Positions 22,911 to 31,740 of a DNA stretch of 64,000 nucleotides are shown in pieces. The stretch comes from Lachnospiraceae bacterium. Lineage in GTDB: Bacteria; Bacillota; Clostridia; Lachnospirales; Lachnospiraceae. How positions within the stretch are numbered: the stretch's first letter is position 1; each line of letters opens with the position of its first letter. The position numbers and the translations under genes were made by a program. The notes under the pieces are model-generated. The model did not search any database. It was given only the letters and a program-made list of their open reading frames with translations, and had not been told where the DNA came from. Location: NCBI GenBank assembly GCA_017623295.1, contig JAGAPK010000028.1, forward strand, positions 1-64,000, in the 5' to 3' direction.

Positions 22911-24386
22911 ATGTGGGTGATTTTGGACATTCTGGCATACAGTATGAAAGGTATTTTATTACTGTATTTAGGTGAAAATGCAATTGAATGGAAAGAAAAA
23001 TATAAAAAGCAGGGAAAATATTTATTTTTCCTGCTCTTTGTTGTTGCAGAAATATGGTTTAGTAATTCCAAAATAGTAAATTATCTTTTATATGGTGAAG
23101 AGATGATAATGAAAAACAGCAGTAGCAGTATTAGCAAATTGTTACTTTGTATATTTTTCGATTTTTTTATGGTGGATTTCTTTTATCAGGGAAGTCGTTT
23201 GCTGAAGGCTTATATAGTGTTGCTATATGAAGTTATTTTTGAAATGGCACGTTTCGGGATATATGGATTTTGGAATCTGGGTATAGGAGCTTATATTGAA
23301 TGGTGGACGAATCAGGCAATTGATGGGATTGTGTCAATGGAAATCTATTATGACAAGATAAAAATAATAGAATATATTGGTATATTTATTTTGACGATAC
23401 TTTATACAGGTATTATGTATCTTACGATTCGTTTTATCCGGAAACATTTCAGAAATAGTACGCAGGGAATACACCGTAAAGGAATTTTATTCTTAATGAT
23501 TTTTCCAACGATTGGCTTTGCGTTTGATTTGGTGCTTCGGAGTCTTTTGTTTGTCTGGAATGGAGAACAGGTAGATTATCTTTTCGAAAGGCACAAAGGG
23601 ATGTATGCAATTGTGCCAATGATGACCTTTTTATGCTTACTGGCAATTGTATATAGTATCAAAATATATGGAGAGTTGATGGTGGCAGAGGAAGAGAGAA
23701 ACAGACTTTTTTTCTATAAACAACAATTATCGGAAATGACCGGACATGTACAGGAAATGGAACGATTGTATGATGGAATTCGTGGTATGCGGCATGATAT
23801 GAATAATTATATTGCTGACATGGAGCAATTGATCGGTGTAAGTATGCATCAGGGAAATCTGGAGAAATCGGTTGAAAATGAGGCGCAGAATTATTTATAT
23901 CGGATGAAAAATGCAATCGAAAGTCTGACCCTTCATTACAATACCGGTAATCCGGTTATGGATGTTATTCTAAATCGAAAATGGCAAGAGTGCGTAAGCG
24001 CACACATTACACTGGATGGTGATTTTTTATATTCGGAACAACTTGGAATTGAAGCTTTTGATATGGGAATTTTATTAAATAATGCGCTTGATAATGCGAT
24101 AGAGGCCTGTGGAAGATGTGCAGCCGAAATGGACAAGAAGATTTCTATTTTTAGTTATCAGAAAGGAGCAATGTTCTTTTTGCGGATAGAAAACAGTTGC
24201 AACGGCAATGAGATTGTTTATACAACGAAGCAGGAACTGCGGACTTCTAAAGAGGATGAGTGGCAGCATGGAATTGGTTTAAAGAATATGAAAAGCATTG
24301 TAGAGCGTTATTATGGAACAATGGCGCATGAAATTCGAGAAGACACTTTTATTTTGACTATTATGTTGCAGGAAAAAGTAACTTAG
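22911..24386 (+). CDS. GHKL (AgrC-like) sensor histidine kinase
   Basis: The 491-residue protein has about six to seven N-terminal TM segments (up to about residue 255) and a cytoplasmic GHKL kinase. The phospho-acceptor helix is YDGIRGMRHDMNNYIADM, the N box is GILLNNALDNAIEACG and the G box is GIGLKNMKSIVERYYG. Polytopic GHKL kinases of this kind often sense extracellular peptides together with LytTR regulators. No agrB/agrD-like gene is adjacent, so the signal may be encoded elsewhere. Confidence 0.9.
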   Translation: MWVILDILAYSMKGILLLYLGENAIEWKEKYKKQGKYLFFLLFVVAEIWFSNSKIVNYLLYGEEMIMKNSSSSISKLLLCIFFDFFMVDFFYQGSRLLKAYIVLLYEVIFEMARFGIYGFWNLGIGAYIEWWTNQAIDGIVSMEIYYDKIKIIEYIGIFILTILYTGIMYLTIRFIRKHFRNSTQGIHRKGILFLMIFPTIGFAFDLVLRSLLFVWNGEQVDYLFERHKGMYAIVPMMTFLCLLAIVYSIKIYGELMVAEEERNRLFFYKQQLSEMTGHVQEMERLYDGIRGMRHDMNNYIADMEQLIGVSMHQGNLEKSVENEAQNYLYRMKNAIESLTLHYNTGNPVMDVILNRKWQECVSAHITLDGDFLYSEQLGIEAFDMGILLNNALDNAIEACGRCAAEMDKKISIFSYQKGAMFFLRIENSCNGNEIVYTTKQELRTSKEDEWQHGIGLKNMKSIVERYYGTMAHEIREDTFILTIMLQEKVT

Positions 24387-24535
24387 AGTATCATTCATGA
24401 CAGAATTAGGTCAGTTGATTACAAAGTCCTTTATTTTAGAGGAGAAATTTCGATATCCTTTAGGAAAGAAACTTTTGATAAGAAAATTCTTTACTAGGAA
24501 ATTTGAAATATCTGATAGAAAAAGGAGAGTTGTAG

Positions 24536-25204
24536 ATGATGCGAATTACACGTAATTTTATGAGTGCTATGCTATTTGGAAGTAACCGGACAACCAGTAC
24601 AAGAAGTCGTATGATGGATAGACTGCAGTCAACAAATTTAACGAGTTATAACAGTTTACTAGGTACGCGGGCGTTAAATCAGGCAAGCAGTACACAGATA
24701 ATTTATCAAAACATGAAAAATAATGCAGGCGAGTTGCAAAATAGTGCATCGAAACTATTAAATACTGGTGAAAATTCTATTTATTCTCAAGCAAAGGAAA
24801 GTGGCAATACAGCGGAAGTAACGGAGCAGATTCAAGATTTCGTGACTTATTATAATGGTATGGTGCGGAGTCTGAAAAGTGGTAGCAGCAGGGTGGACAG
24901 CAGTTACTTGAATATGTTGAATTCATATTCTTCCATGTACCAGTCAGCATTAAAAACGACAGGAGTTACCAAGCAGACAGATGGTACACTTTCCGTAGAT
25001 ACAAAAGCATTGCAGAAAACCAATCTGGAACAGTTACAGAAAGTATGGGGCGGAAACAATTCTTTTGCAGCAAAAACAGGAGTAACATCGGTTTATGTCA
25101 ATTCCAATGCGGTTTCAAATCTGAATAGTCTTTTGAGCAATTCTTATAGTAGTTTATTTAGTAACTATGGAAGCAGTGGTAACTTTTTTAATTACTGGCT
25201 GTAA
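24536..25204 (+). CDS. Orphan FliD/hook-associated-like small protein
   Basis: This 222-residue protein starts near AAAGGAGAGTTGTAG (ATG at 24536 or 24539). It is rich in Ser, Asn and Thr. The central part (TEQIQDFVTYYNGMVRSLKS, then YQSALKTTGVTKQTDGTLSV) resembles the C-terminal helical region of FliD-type flagellar caps and hook-associated proteins. There is no signal peptide and no cysteine, both usual for flagellar axial proteins. It is far shorter than FliD and lacks the remaining domains. It follows the LytTR/GHKL pair and has a terminator behind it. The relationship is based on pattern only. Confidence 0.5.
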   Translation: MMRITRNFMSAMLFGSNRTTSTRSRMMDRLQSTNLTSYNSLLGTRALNQASSTQIIYQNMKNNAGELQNSASKLLNTGENSIYSQAKESGNTAEVTEQIQDFVTYYNGMVRSLKSGSSRVDSSYLNMLNSYSSMYQSALKTTGVTKQTDGTLSVDTKALQKTNLEQLQKVWGGNNSFAAKTGVTSVYVNSNAVSNLNSLLSNSYSSLFSNYGSSGNFFNYWL

Positions 25205-25249
25205 AAACGAAGGAACAAGAGCAGAAATGTATAGTATAGGATGAAACAA

Positions 25250-25286
25250 AAAGACGGATACCTTTTATCGTAAGGTAGCCGTCTTT
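25250..25286. terminator. Terminator between the FliD-like gene and putP
   Basis: AAAGACGGATACCTT (25250-25264) pairs with AAGGTAGCCGTCTTT (25272-25286) around TTATCGT with one mismatch, followed by GTTT. It can serve both convergent genes. Confidence 0.75.
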
Positions 25287-25355
25287 GTTTATGCTTCTAT
25301 GCTTATGCATTTATATTTATGTTCCTATTTTTTCACATGAAAATATCTTGTGCGA

Positions 25356-26882
25356 TTAACCTTTCATAACTCTATCAAAGGTATCGGTAACTTCTTTAGA
25401 AGGAGCGGAAGTTGCAAGAGAAACTACAACATTTACAATAGTTGCCAGAACGAATGCTGGAAGCAGTTCATAAATAGCAAATACACCGCCTAATTTTGCA
25501 ATACCGTATTTCCAGATGAAAATCATAGCACCACCGGTAATCATTCCGAAAAGTGCGCCCCATTTGTTAGAACGTTTCCAGAATAATGCGCACAGTACGA
25601 TAGGACCGAATGCGGCACCAAAGCCTGCCCATGCAAAGGACACGATTTCAAATACGGAACTGTCCGGATTGGAAGCTAAGATAACACCGATAATGGAAAT
25701 AATGATAACAGTGATTCTTGCAATTTTTACAGAAGTTTTGGTATCCAGTTCTTTTTTACCAAAATCCTGTAATAAGTTCTGAGAAATACTGGATGCAGCA
25801 GCCAAAAGCTGTGAATCGGCAGTAGACATCGTAGCAGCCAGGATACCGGCAAGAATAACACCTGCCATTAATGCGGTTAATACATTATGCTCACTCAAAA
25901 CAGATGCAATCTGAACGATAATTGTTTCAGAGGTGCTGCCTTCTAATGCAGGGATAACAGATGCTTTTGTCATGCTGTAACCAACGATACCGATAAATAC
26001 GGCAATTGCCATAGAAATTACAACCCATACAGTAGCGATTCTTCTGGAGAATGCCAATTTTTTCTCATCTTCGATTGCCATGAAACGAAGCAGAATATGT
26101 GGCATACCAAAGTAACCAAGTCCCCATGCAAGAGTAGAAACAATGGTTAATGCGTTATAGGATGTACTTTCGCCTGTTCCGGGTACATAAGAATTAAGCA
26201 TGCTTAAATAGCCCGGAAGTGCTTCTGCGTTTGCCATAACGGTATCCAAACCGCCCGCAGAAGAGATACCGTAAAAGATAACGACAAATAATGCAATTGT
26301 CATTGTGATACCCTGAATTAAGTCAGTTGTACTTACTGCAAGGAAACCACCCATTGTACAATAAAGTACGATAACAGCAGCACTCAAAACTAAGGCTACC
26401 ATATAGTTTACTCCGAAAAATGTGTTGAATAATTTGGCACATGCAGCAAACCCGGAAGCTGTATATGGAATAAAGAAAATAACGATAATAATAGCTGAAA
26501 CACAAGTCAGAATATTTTTATCATCTCCATATCTCTTAGAAAAGAAATCCGGAATCGTCAGAGCACCAATTTCACTCGTGTAGCGGCGGATTCTTTTGGA
26601 TACAATTAACCAGTTGACGTATGTACCAATAGCAAGACCGATAGCGGTCCATCCGGCATCAGCAACACCAGATAAATAAGCAACACCCGGAAGTCCCATT
26701 AAAAGCCAGCTGCTCATATCGGAAGCTTCTGCACTCATTGCAGTAACAATTGGACCAAGTTTACGTCCTCCAAGATAAAAATCATCGACATTGGTGTTTT
26801 TCTTAGAACAGGAAATGCCAATATAAATCATCATTGCCAGATAAACAACAATCGCAATGACAATACAAATTTGTGATGTCAT
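25356..26882 (-). CDS. putP: Sodium/proline symporter
   Basis: This 508-residue protein has the 12-13 TM segments and motifs of the SSS family, PutP branch: DFYLGGRKLGPIVTAMSAEA near the N-terminus with DMSSWLLMGLPG after it, and the sodium-site segment ILAATMSTADSQLLAAASSI (about residue 340). It imports proline with sodium. It is monocistronic, starts after GAGAGGAGA and has its own promoter (26906-26933). Confidence 0.95.
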   Translation of the reverse strand: MTSQICIVIAIVVYLAMMIYIGISCSKKNTNVDDFYLGGRKLGPIVTAMSAEASDMSSWLLMGLPGVAYLSGVADAGWTAIGLAIGTYVNWLIVSKRIRRYTSEIGALTIPDFFSKRYGDDKNILTCVSAIIIVIFFIPYTASGFAACAKLFNTFFGVNYMVALVLSAAVIVLYCTMGGFLAVSTTDLIQGITMTIALFVVIFYGISSAGGLDTVMANAEALPGYLSMLNSYVPGTGESTSYNALTIVSTLAWGLGYFGMPHILLRFMAIEDEKKLAFSRRIATVWVVISMAIAVFIGIVGYSMTKASVIPALEGSTSETIIVQIASVLSEHNVLTALMAGVILAGILAATMSTADSQLLAAASSISQNLLQDFGKKELDTKTSVKIARITVIIISIIGVILASNPDSSVFEIVSFAWAGFGAAFGPIVLCALFWKRSNKWGALFGMITGGAMIFIWKYGIAKLGGVFAIYELLPAFVLATIVNVVVSLATSAPSKEVTDTFDRVMKG

Positions 26883-26905
26883 AAAAAATCTCCTCTCTCA
26901 TTTGT

Positions 26906-26933
26906 TATATAATGTATAGACATACAACATCAA
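26906..26933 (-). promoter_or_regulatory. Sigma-A promoter candidate for putP
   Basis: Read on the minus strand, TTGATG (26933-26928) and TATATA (26911-26906) are 16 bases apart and lie just before the putP ribosome binding site. Confidence 0.45.
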
Positions 26934-27129
26934 CATTATAAAGATTTTGGAAAAATCATGCAAGTAAAAAAGAGTGCTATGTACAAATTATGGTAGAATG
27001 TGATAGAAAAAGAGCAGGAAGACTGTTATACTTAAATTTAAGTGAAATAATAAATGATATGAACAATATTTTATTTGAATAAAATGAAAAGATAAACCAA
27101 TTCGGAAAAAGGATTTAGTAAAGGAATAG

Positions 27130-28611
27130 ATGATGAAACAGGAAGATAAAGTAGTATTACCGGAAGCTTTTATAGAACGGATGCAAAGATTACTGGGAGA
27201 AGAATATACGGAATTTCTGGCAAGCTATGAGAAAGAGAGATTATATGGATTGCGTTATAATCCCTTGAAAACGGACAGAGAAACTTTTCTTGCTAAAATG
27301 CCGTTTTCTTTAGAAAAAGTAATGTGGGCACAAGAGGGATTTTATTATCAGGCAGAGCAACAGCCGGGAAAACATCCTTTTCATGAAGCGGGAGCTTATT
27401 ACATTCAGGAACCCAGTGCCATGTCAGTGGTAGAGGTGTTAGACCCGAAACCGGGCGAGAAAATTTTGGATTTGTGTGCGGCACCGGGAGGAAAAAGTAC
27501 GCAGATAGCCGGTAGAATGGCAGGACAAGGACTTTTAATAACAAATGAAATCATTCCGAATCGTGCTAAAATTCTTTCCCAGAATGTAGAAAGAATGGGA
27601 ATCGGGAATGCGGTTGTCTGTAATGAAACACCGGACAGGTTAGCAGCATTTTTTCCGAATTTTTTTGATAAAATTATTGTAGATGCACCATGTTCCGGCG
27701 AAGGAATGTTCCGTAAGGATGATACGGCTATTCGGGAATGGAGCCTGGAACATGTACAGATGTGTGCCGACAGACAACAGATGATTCTTGAGGAAGCAGC
27801 GAAGATGTTAAAACCGGGTGGTATTTTGGTCTATTCTACCTGTACGTTTGCACCGGCAGAAAACGAAGGCGCAATCAGCGCATTTATAGAGAAGCATGAA
27901 GACTTCGAAATAGAAGAAGTGGAGCAGGAACGATTTTTTTCACCGGGAGAAAAAGCATGGACAGAGAATCCGGCAGAAGGAATCGAACATACCATGCGCT
28001 TGTGGCCGCATAAAATTGATGGAGAAGGTCATTTTATAGCCCGCTTGAAGAAAACAGAAGGGTTATGTTCCGAGGTCTGTTTGACAATCGGGGAAGAAAC
28101 GGAACGTGGACATAGCAAGGGAAGTAAAGGCAATAAGGGAAATAAAGGAAATAAAGGAAGCCAAGGCGGCAGAAACGAAATAGACAGTATCCAGTTGTGC
28201 AAAGACTTCTTGCGAAAAGAGCTTATTTTATCGGAAGAAAAACAAGAGAAACTGGAAGAAAAGGCAGTTTATGTTTTGTTTGGTGAGCAGGTGTATCTGG
28301 TACCAAAACAAATGATACCGTTACGAGGAATCAAAGTCGTCAGACCGGGATTGCATCTTGGAACCGGGAAGAAAAATCGTTTTGAGCCTTCTCATGCATT
28401 AGCCTTGTACTTAAAGTCTGATAATGTAAAATTACAATATGAAATGACGGATGCAGAAACAGAGCGTTATTTAAAAGGGGAAACATTTGCCTGTGACGGC
28501 GCCCTGAAGGGCTGGGTGCTTTTGACAACACATGGATTTTCTATTGGGTTTGGCAAAGCAGGTGGTGGATTGATGAAGAATCATTATCCAAAAGGATTGC
28601 GGAAAATGTAA
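27130..28611 (+). CDS. rsmF: RsmF-type RNA cytosine-C5 methyltransferase
   Basis: This 493-residue protein has the RsmB/NOL1/NOP2 methylase core: SAM site LCAAPGGKSTQIA (about residues 116-128), motif IV DAPCSGEGMFRKD with a cysteine that helps product release, and YSTCTFAPAENE with the catalytic cysteine. A C-terminal domain of the RsmF type follows. These enzymes make m5C in 16S rRNA or tRNA. Between the two parts (about 328-345) is a low-complexity run (GSKGNKGNKGNKGSQGG) coded by a short tandem DNA repeat, probably a flexible linker. It starts about 130 bases after a TGG-TAGAAT extended -10 candidate at 26991. Confidence 0.9.
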   Translation: MMKQEDKVVLPEAFIERMQRLLGEEYTEFLASYEKERLYGLRYNPLKTDRETFLAKMPFSLEKVMWAQEGFYYQAEQQPGKHPFHEAGAYYIQEPSAMSVVEVLDPKPGEKILDLCAAPGGKSTQIAGRMAGQGLLITNEIIPNRAKILSQNVERMGIGNAVVCNETPDRLAAFFPNFFDKIIVDAPCSGEGMFRKDDTAIREWSLEHVQMCADRQQMILEEAAKMLKPGGILVYSTCTFAPAENEGAISAFIEKHEDFEIEEVEQERFFSPGEKAWTENPAEGIEHTMRLWPHKIDGEGHFIARLKKTEGLCSEVCLTIGEETERGHSKGSKGNKGNKGNKGSQGGRNEIDSIQLCKDFLRKELILSEEKQEKLEEKAVYVLFGEQVYLVPKQMIPLRGIKVVRPGLHLGTGKKNRFEPSHALALYLKSDNVKLQYEMTDAETERYLKGETFACDGALKGWVLLTTHGFSIGFGKAGGGLMKNHYPKGLRKM

Positions 28612-28639
28612 ATAAATTAGGAAAGTGAGGAAATTAATT

Positions 28640-30187
28640 ATGCCGGCATGGTTAAAAGATGCAATTTTTTATGAAATTTATCCACAGTCATTTAAAGATT
28701 CTAACGGCGATGGAATCGGGGATTTTAATGGAATTATTGAAAAACTGGATTATATCAAGGAACTTGGGTGCAATGCAATCTGGATGAATCCGTGCTATGA
28801 TTCTCCTTTTCAGGATGGCGGTTATGATGTGCGTGATTATAAGAAAACTGCCGAGCGTTATGGAAGCATAGAAGATTTGGTGCATTTATTCGAGGAAGTT
28901 CATAAGAGAGAAATGCACATTTTACTGGATTTAGTACCGGGGCATACTTCCGAAGAACATCCTTGGTTTAAAGAAAGTAGTAAAGTTGAGCGGAACGAGT
29001 ATTCTGACCGATATATCTGGACCGACAAGTGGTTTCATGGAGCGCAGGGGCTTAATTATATTGCGGGAGAAAGCCCACGTGATGGTGTTTATGTGCTTAA
29101 TTATTTCAAATGTCAGCCGGCGCTAAATTATGGATTTTTACATCCGGAAGAATGCTGGCAGAAGGGAATTGACGATCCGGCATGCCTGGAAACCAGAGAA
29201 GCACTGAAAGATATTATGCGGTTCTGGCTGGATAAAGGCTGTGATGGTTTCCGTGTTGATATGGCGGATTCCCTTGTGAAAAAGGATGATGAAAGCAAAT
29301 CGGGAACAAGCGAGGTCTGGAAAAATGTCAGAAAGATGTTGGATGCAGAGTATCCGGAAGCAGCGCTTGTTTCCGAATGGAATAAGCCACAAGTAGCGAT
29401 TCCGGCAGGGTTTCATATGGACTTTTTCTTAGATTGGGAAGGAAATGGCTACAATTTGTTGATGAGAAATATTGTAGATGGCAAAAATAACAGCTTTTTC
29501 CATAAAGATAGTGACAGAAGTGTACTGGATTTCTTTGATGAATATCTGGAAAAATACGAGCAGATTAAAGATAAAGGACAGTATTGTCTAATTACCGGTA
29601 ATCATGATATGATTCGTGCAGCTTTCTATCTGGATGTGAGAGAATTGAAGCTGGCATATTCATTCCTTTTCACGATGCCGGGCAATCCTTTCTTATATTA
29701 TGGAGATGAAATCGGTATGCGCTATCAAAATCTGCCGACAAAAGAAGGCGGTTACACAAGAACCGGTTCCCGTACACCGATGCAGTGGGATAATACAGAA
29801 AACTGTGGTTTTTCAACAGCGTTTGCGAAAGATTTGTATTTACCGGTAGATACGAAGCCGGGAGCACCGAATGTTGCGCAGGAAGAACAAGACAAGGATT
29901 CCTTGCTTAACATGGTAAAAGAGATTCTGGCAATCAGAAGAAGAGAAGCTGATTTGCAGGAAAATGCCAATTTGGAACTTGTATATGCGAAAAAAGACGA
30001 GAGAGGTTTTGCCTATCGACGTGGTAGTCTGCTGATGCTTTGCAATCCATCAGGAGAAGAGATTGTGATAGAAGAAACAAGTCTGCCGAAAGTGGGAGAA
30101 AAACTTTTTACAATTGGAGAAGCTTCTTATACGGATGGAAAATATATGCTTGGTAAACAGTCTTTTGTTCTTTGGAAAATTGCATAA
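28640..30187 (+). CDS. GH13 alpha-glucosidase family enzyme
   Basis: The ATG at 28640 follows GTGAGGAA and gives 515 residues. The (beta/alpha)8 GH13 blocks are complete: DLVPGHTSEEHPWF (region I), GFRVDMADSL with the nucleophile Asp (region II), ALVSEWNKP with the acid/base Glu (region III) and ITGNHDM (region IV). YEIYPQSFKDSNGDGIGD at the N-terminus is typical of oligo-1,6-glucosidase/trehalose-6-phosphate hydrolase relatives. There is no signal peptide, so it acts on imported alpha-glucosides. The exact substrate is not evident, and no sugar transporter is adjacent. Confidence 0.9.
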   Translation: MPAWLKDAIFYEIYPQSFKDSNGDGIGDFNGIIEKLDYIKELGCNAIWMNPCYDSPFQDGGYDVRDYKKTAERYGSIEDLVHLFEEVHKREMHILLDLVPGHTSEEHPWFKESSKVERNEYSDRYIWTDKWFHGAQGLNYIAGESPRDGVYVLNYFKCQPALNYGFLHPEECWQKGIDDPACLETREALKDIMRFWLDKGCDGFRVDMADSLVKKDDESKSGTSEVWKNVRKMLDAEYPEAALVSEWNKPQVAIPAGFHMDFFLDWEGNGYNLLMRNIVDGKNNSFFHKDSDRSVLDFFDEYLEKYEQIKDKGQYCLITGNHDMIRAAFYLDVRELKLAYSFLFTMPGNPFLYYGDEIGMRYQNLPTKEGGYTRTGSRTPMQWDNTENCGFSTAFAKDLYLPVDTKPGAPNVAQEEQDKDSLLNMVKEILAIRRREADLQENANLELVYAKKDERGFAYRRGSLLMLCNPSGEEIVIEETSLPKVGEKLFTIGEASYTDGKYMLGKQSFVLWKIA

Positions 30188-30330
30188 TAAATTTCTTGCA
30201 AAATGAGGTACAAAGATAAAATTGTATAAAAATGCATAAACATAAGAAGAAATAGACAGGTAATGCTTGTAAATTAACTCTGCCTGGAATATACTATATC
30301 TAGAGTTTTTTTGGTTGGGAGCCTATAGAT

Positions 30331-31725
30331 ATGCTATTTTCCAGTGTAGAGTTTTTATTTCGGTTTTTGCCGATTTTTATGATAATATATCTTCTTGTTC
30401 CCGAAAAATATCGTAATGTTGTGTTGCTTTCGGGGAGTTTAATTTTTTATGGAGTAGGAGAACCGTATTATGTTCTGCTGCTTATTTTTTCTGTTTGTAT
30501 CAATTATGGAATCAGTAGGTCCTTTCTTCGATTGGAGAAGGGGAAAATTGCCAGAAAAAGTATTTTAGTTCTGGCATTGATTTTTAATTTTGCTTTATTA
30601 TTTGTTTTCAAATATTGGGATTTTGTAGCTCGTACTATGAATGGAATCCTGCAGGGAAACCATATCCCGATATTGGAACTGGCTTTGCCACTTGGAATCA
30701 GCTTCTATACGTTTCAGATGGTGTCCTATTTGTTGGACAGTTATTGCGGTAAAATAGATAAAAATGTAACATTTATAGAATTTGCAACCTATGTGAGTAT
30801 GTTTCCGCAGTTGATTGCCGGTCCGATTGTGAAATATGAAGAAGTAGCACCACAGATGAAACAGAGAAGGATTTCTGTAAAGAATCTGGAGAACGGGTTG
30901 AAGTTGTTTACGATTGGACTTGGTTATAAAGTGTTACTTGCAAACCAGATTGGAACACTTTGGAATACACTTATGACAGCAGGTGCCGGTAATTTATCGG
31001 TTCCGGCAGCCTGGATGGGAGCGATAGCTTATTCTTTTCAGATTTATTATGACTTCTGGGGATATTCACTTATGGCAAAAGGCTTAGGTGAAATGCTTGG
31101 CTTTAAAATTCCGGAAAATTTTAATCATCCATATATTTCAAAATCCATTTCAGAGTTTTGGCGCAGATGGCATGTTACATTAGGAAGATGGTTCCGCGAA
31201 TATTTGTATATTCCACTTGGTGGAAACCGTAAAGGTTTTATAAGAACGGTTTTCAATCTGCTCGTTGTCTGGACGTTAACAGGAATCTGGCATGGTGCAA
31301 ATTGGAATTTTGCACTTTGGGGCTTTACCTTCTTTGTTTTGCTTGCGATAGAGAAAAGCGGAATCGGTAAATGGCTGGAGAAAACAAAGGTAATCGGACA
31401 TCTCTATGTCGTTCTATTGATACCGGTTACGTGGATGATTTTTGCGATTGAAGATATACAGGTGTTATTGCAATATTTACAGAATATGATAGGTATTCAT
31501 ACTACCAATGCAATCGTTGGCGGTGAGCAGGTTTTACGATATTTGAAAGAATATTGGGTGTTATTTATCGCGTGTATGCTGTTTGCAATACCTTTCCCAA
31601 TGAAGCAGTACAGCAAACACAAAAACAAATGGTATACAATTATATTGATTGCAGTAGTATTTTGGTTTTCAGTTTATGAGATTATGGTAGGAAGCAATAA
31701 TCCATTCTTATATTTCAGATTTTAG
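30331..31725 (+). CDS. MBOAT family O-acyltransferase (AlgI/PatA-like)
   Basis: The 464-residue polytopic protein has the MBOAT core: SISEFWRRWHVTLGRWFREY followed by LYIPLGGNRKG, and the conserved His in LTGIWHGANWNFALWG. Its N-terminal MLFSSVEFLFRFLPIF is typical of the AlgI branch. These proteins pass acyl groups from the cytoplasm across the membrane to a polysaccharide or cell wall acceptor, with an extracytoplasmic SGNH partner; the next gene fits. The acceptor is unknown. Confidence 0.92.
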   Translation: MLFSSVEFLFRFLPIFMIIYLLVPEKYRNVVLLSGSLIFYGVGEPYYVLLLIFSVCINYGISRSFLRLEKGKIARKSILVLALIFNFALLFVFKYWDFVARTMNGILQGNHIPILELALPLGISFYTFQMVSYLLDSYCGKIDKNVTFIEFATYVSMFPQLIAGPIVKYEEVAPQMKQRRISVKNLENGLKLFTIGLGYKVLLANQIGTLWNTLMTAGAGNLSVPAAWMGAIAYSFQIYYDFWGYSLMAKGLGEMLGFKIPENFNHPYISKSISEFWRRWHVTLGRWFREYLYIPLGGNRKGFIRTVFNLLVVWTLTGIWHGANWNFALWGFTFFVLLAIEKSGIGKWLEKTKVIGHLYVVLLIPVTWMIFAIEDIQVLLQYLQNMIGIHTTNAIVGGEQVLRYLKEYWVLFIACMLFAIPFPMKQYSKHKNKWYTIILIAVVFWFSVYEIMVGSNNPFLYFRF

Positions 31726-31740
31726 AGGTGACATTTTTTC

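Noticed and set aside
24440-24475. SigD-like sequence before the FliD-like gene
   Set aside because: CGATAT is present, but no TAAA-like box lies 14-16 bases upstream; only two of four bases match.
30276-30312. Terminator after the GH13 gene
   Set aside because: AACTCT/AGAGTT with a 20-base loop before a T run is a weak 6-bp stem; not convincing enough to list.
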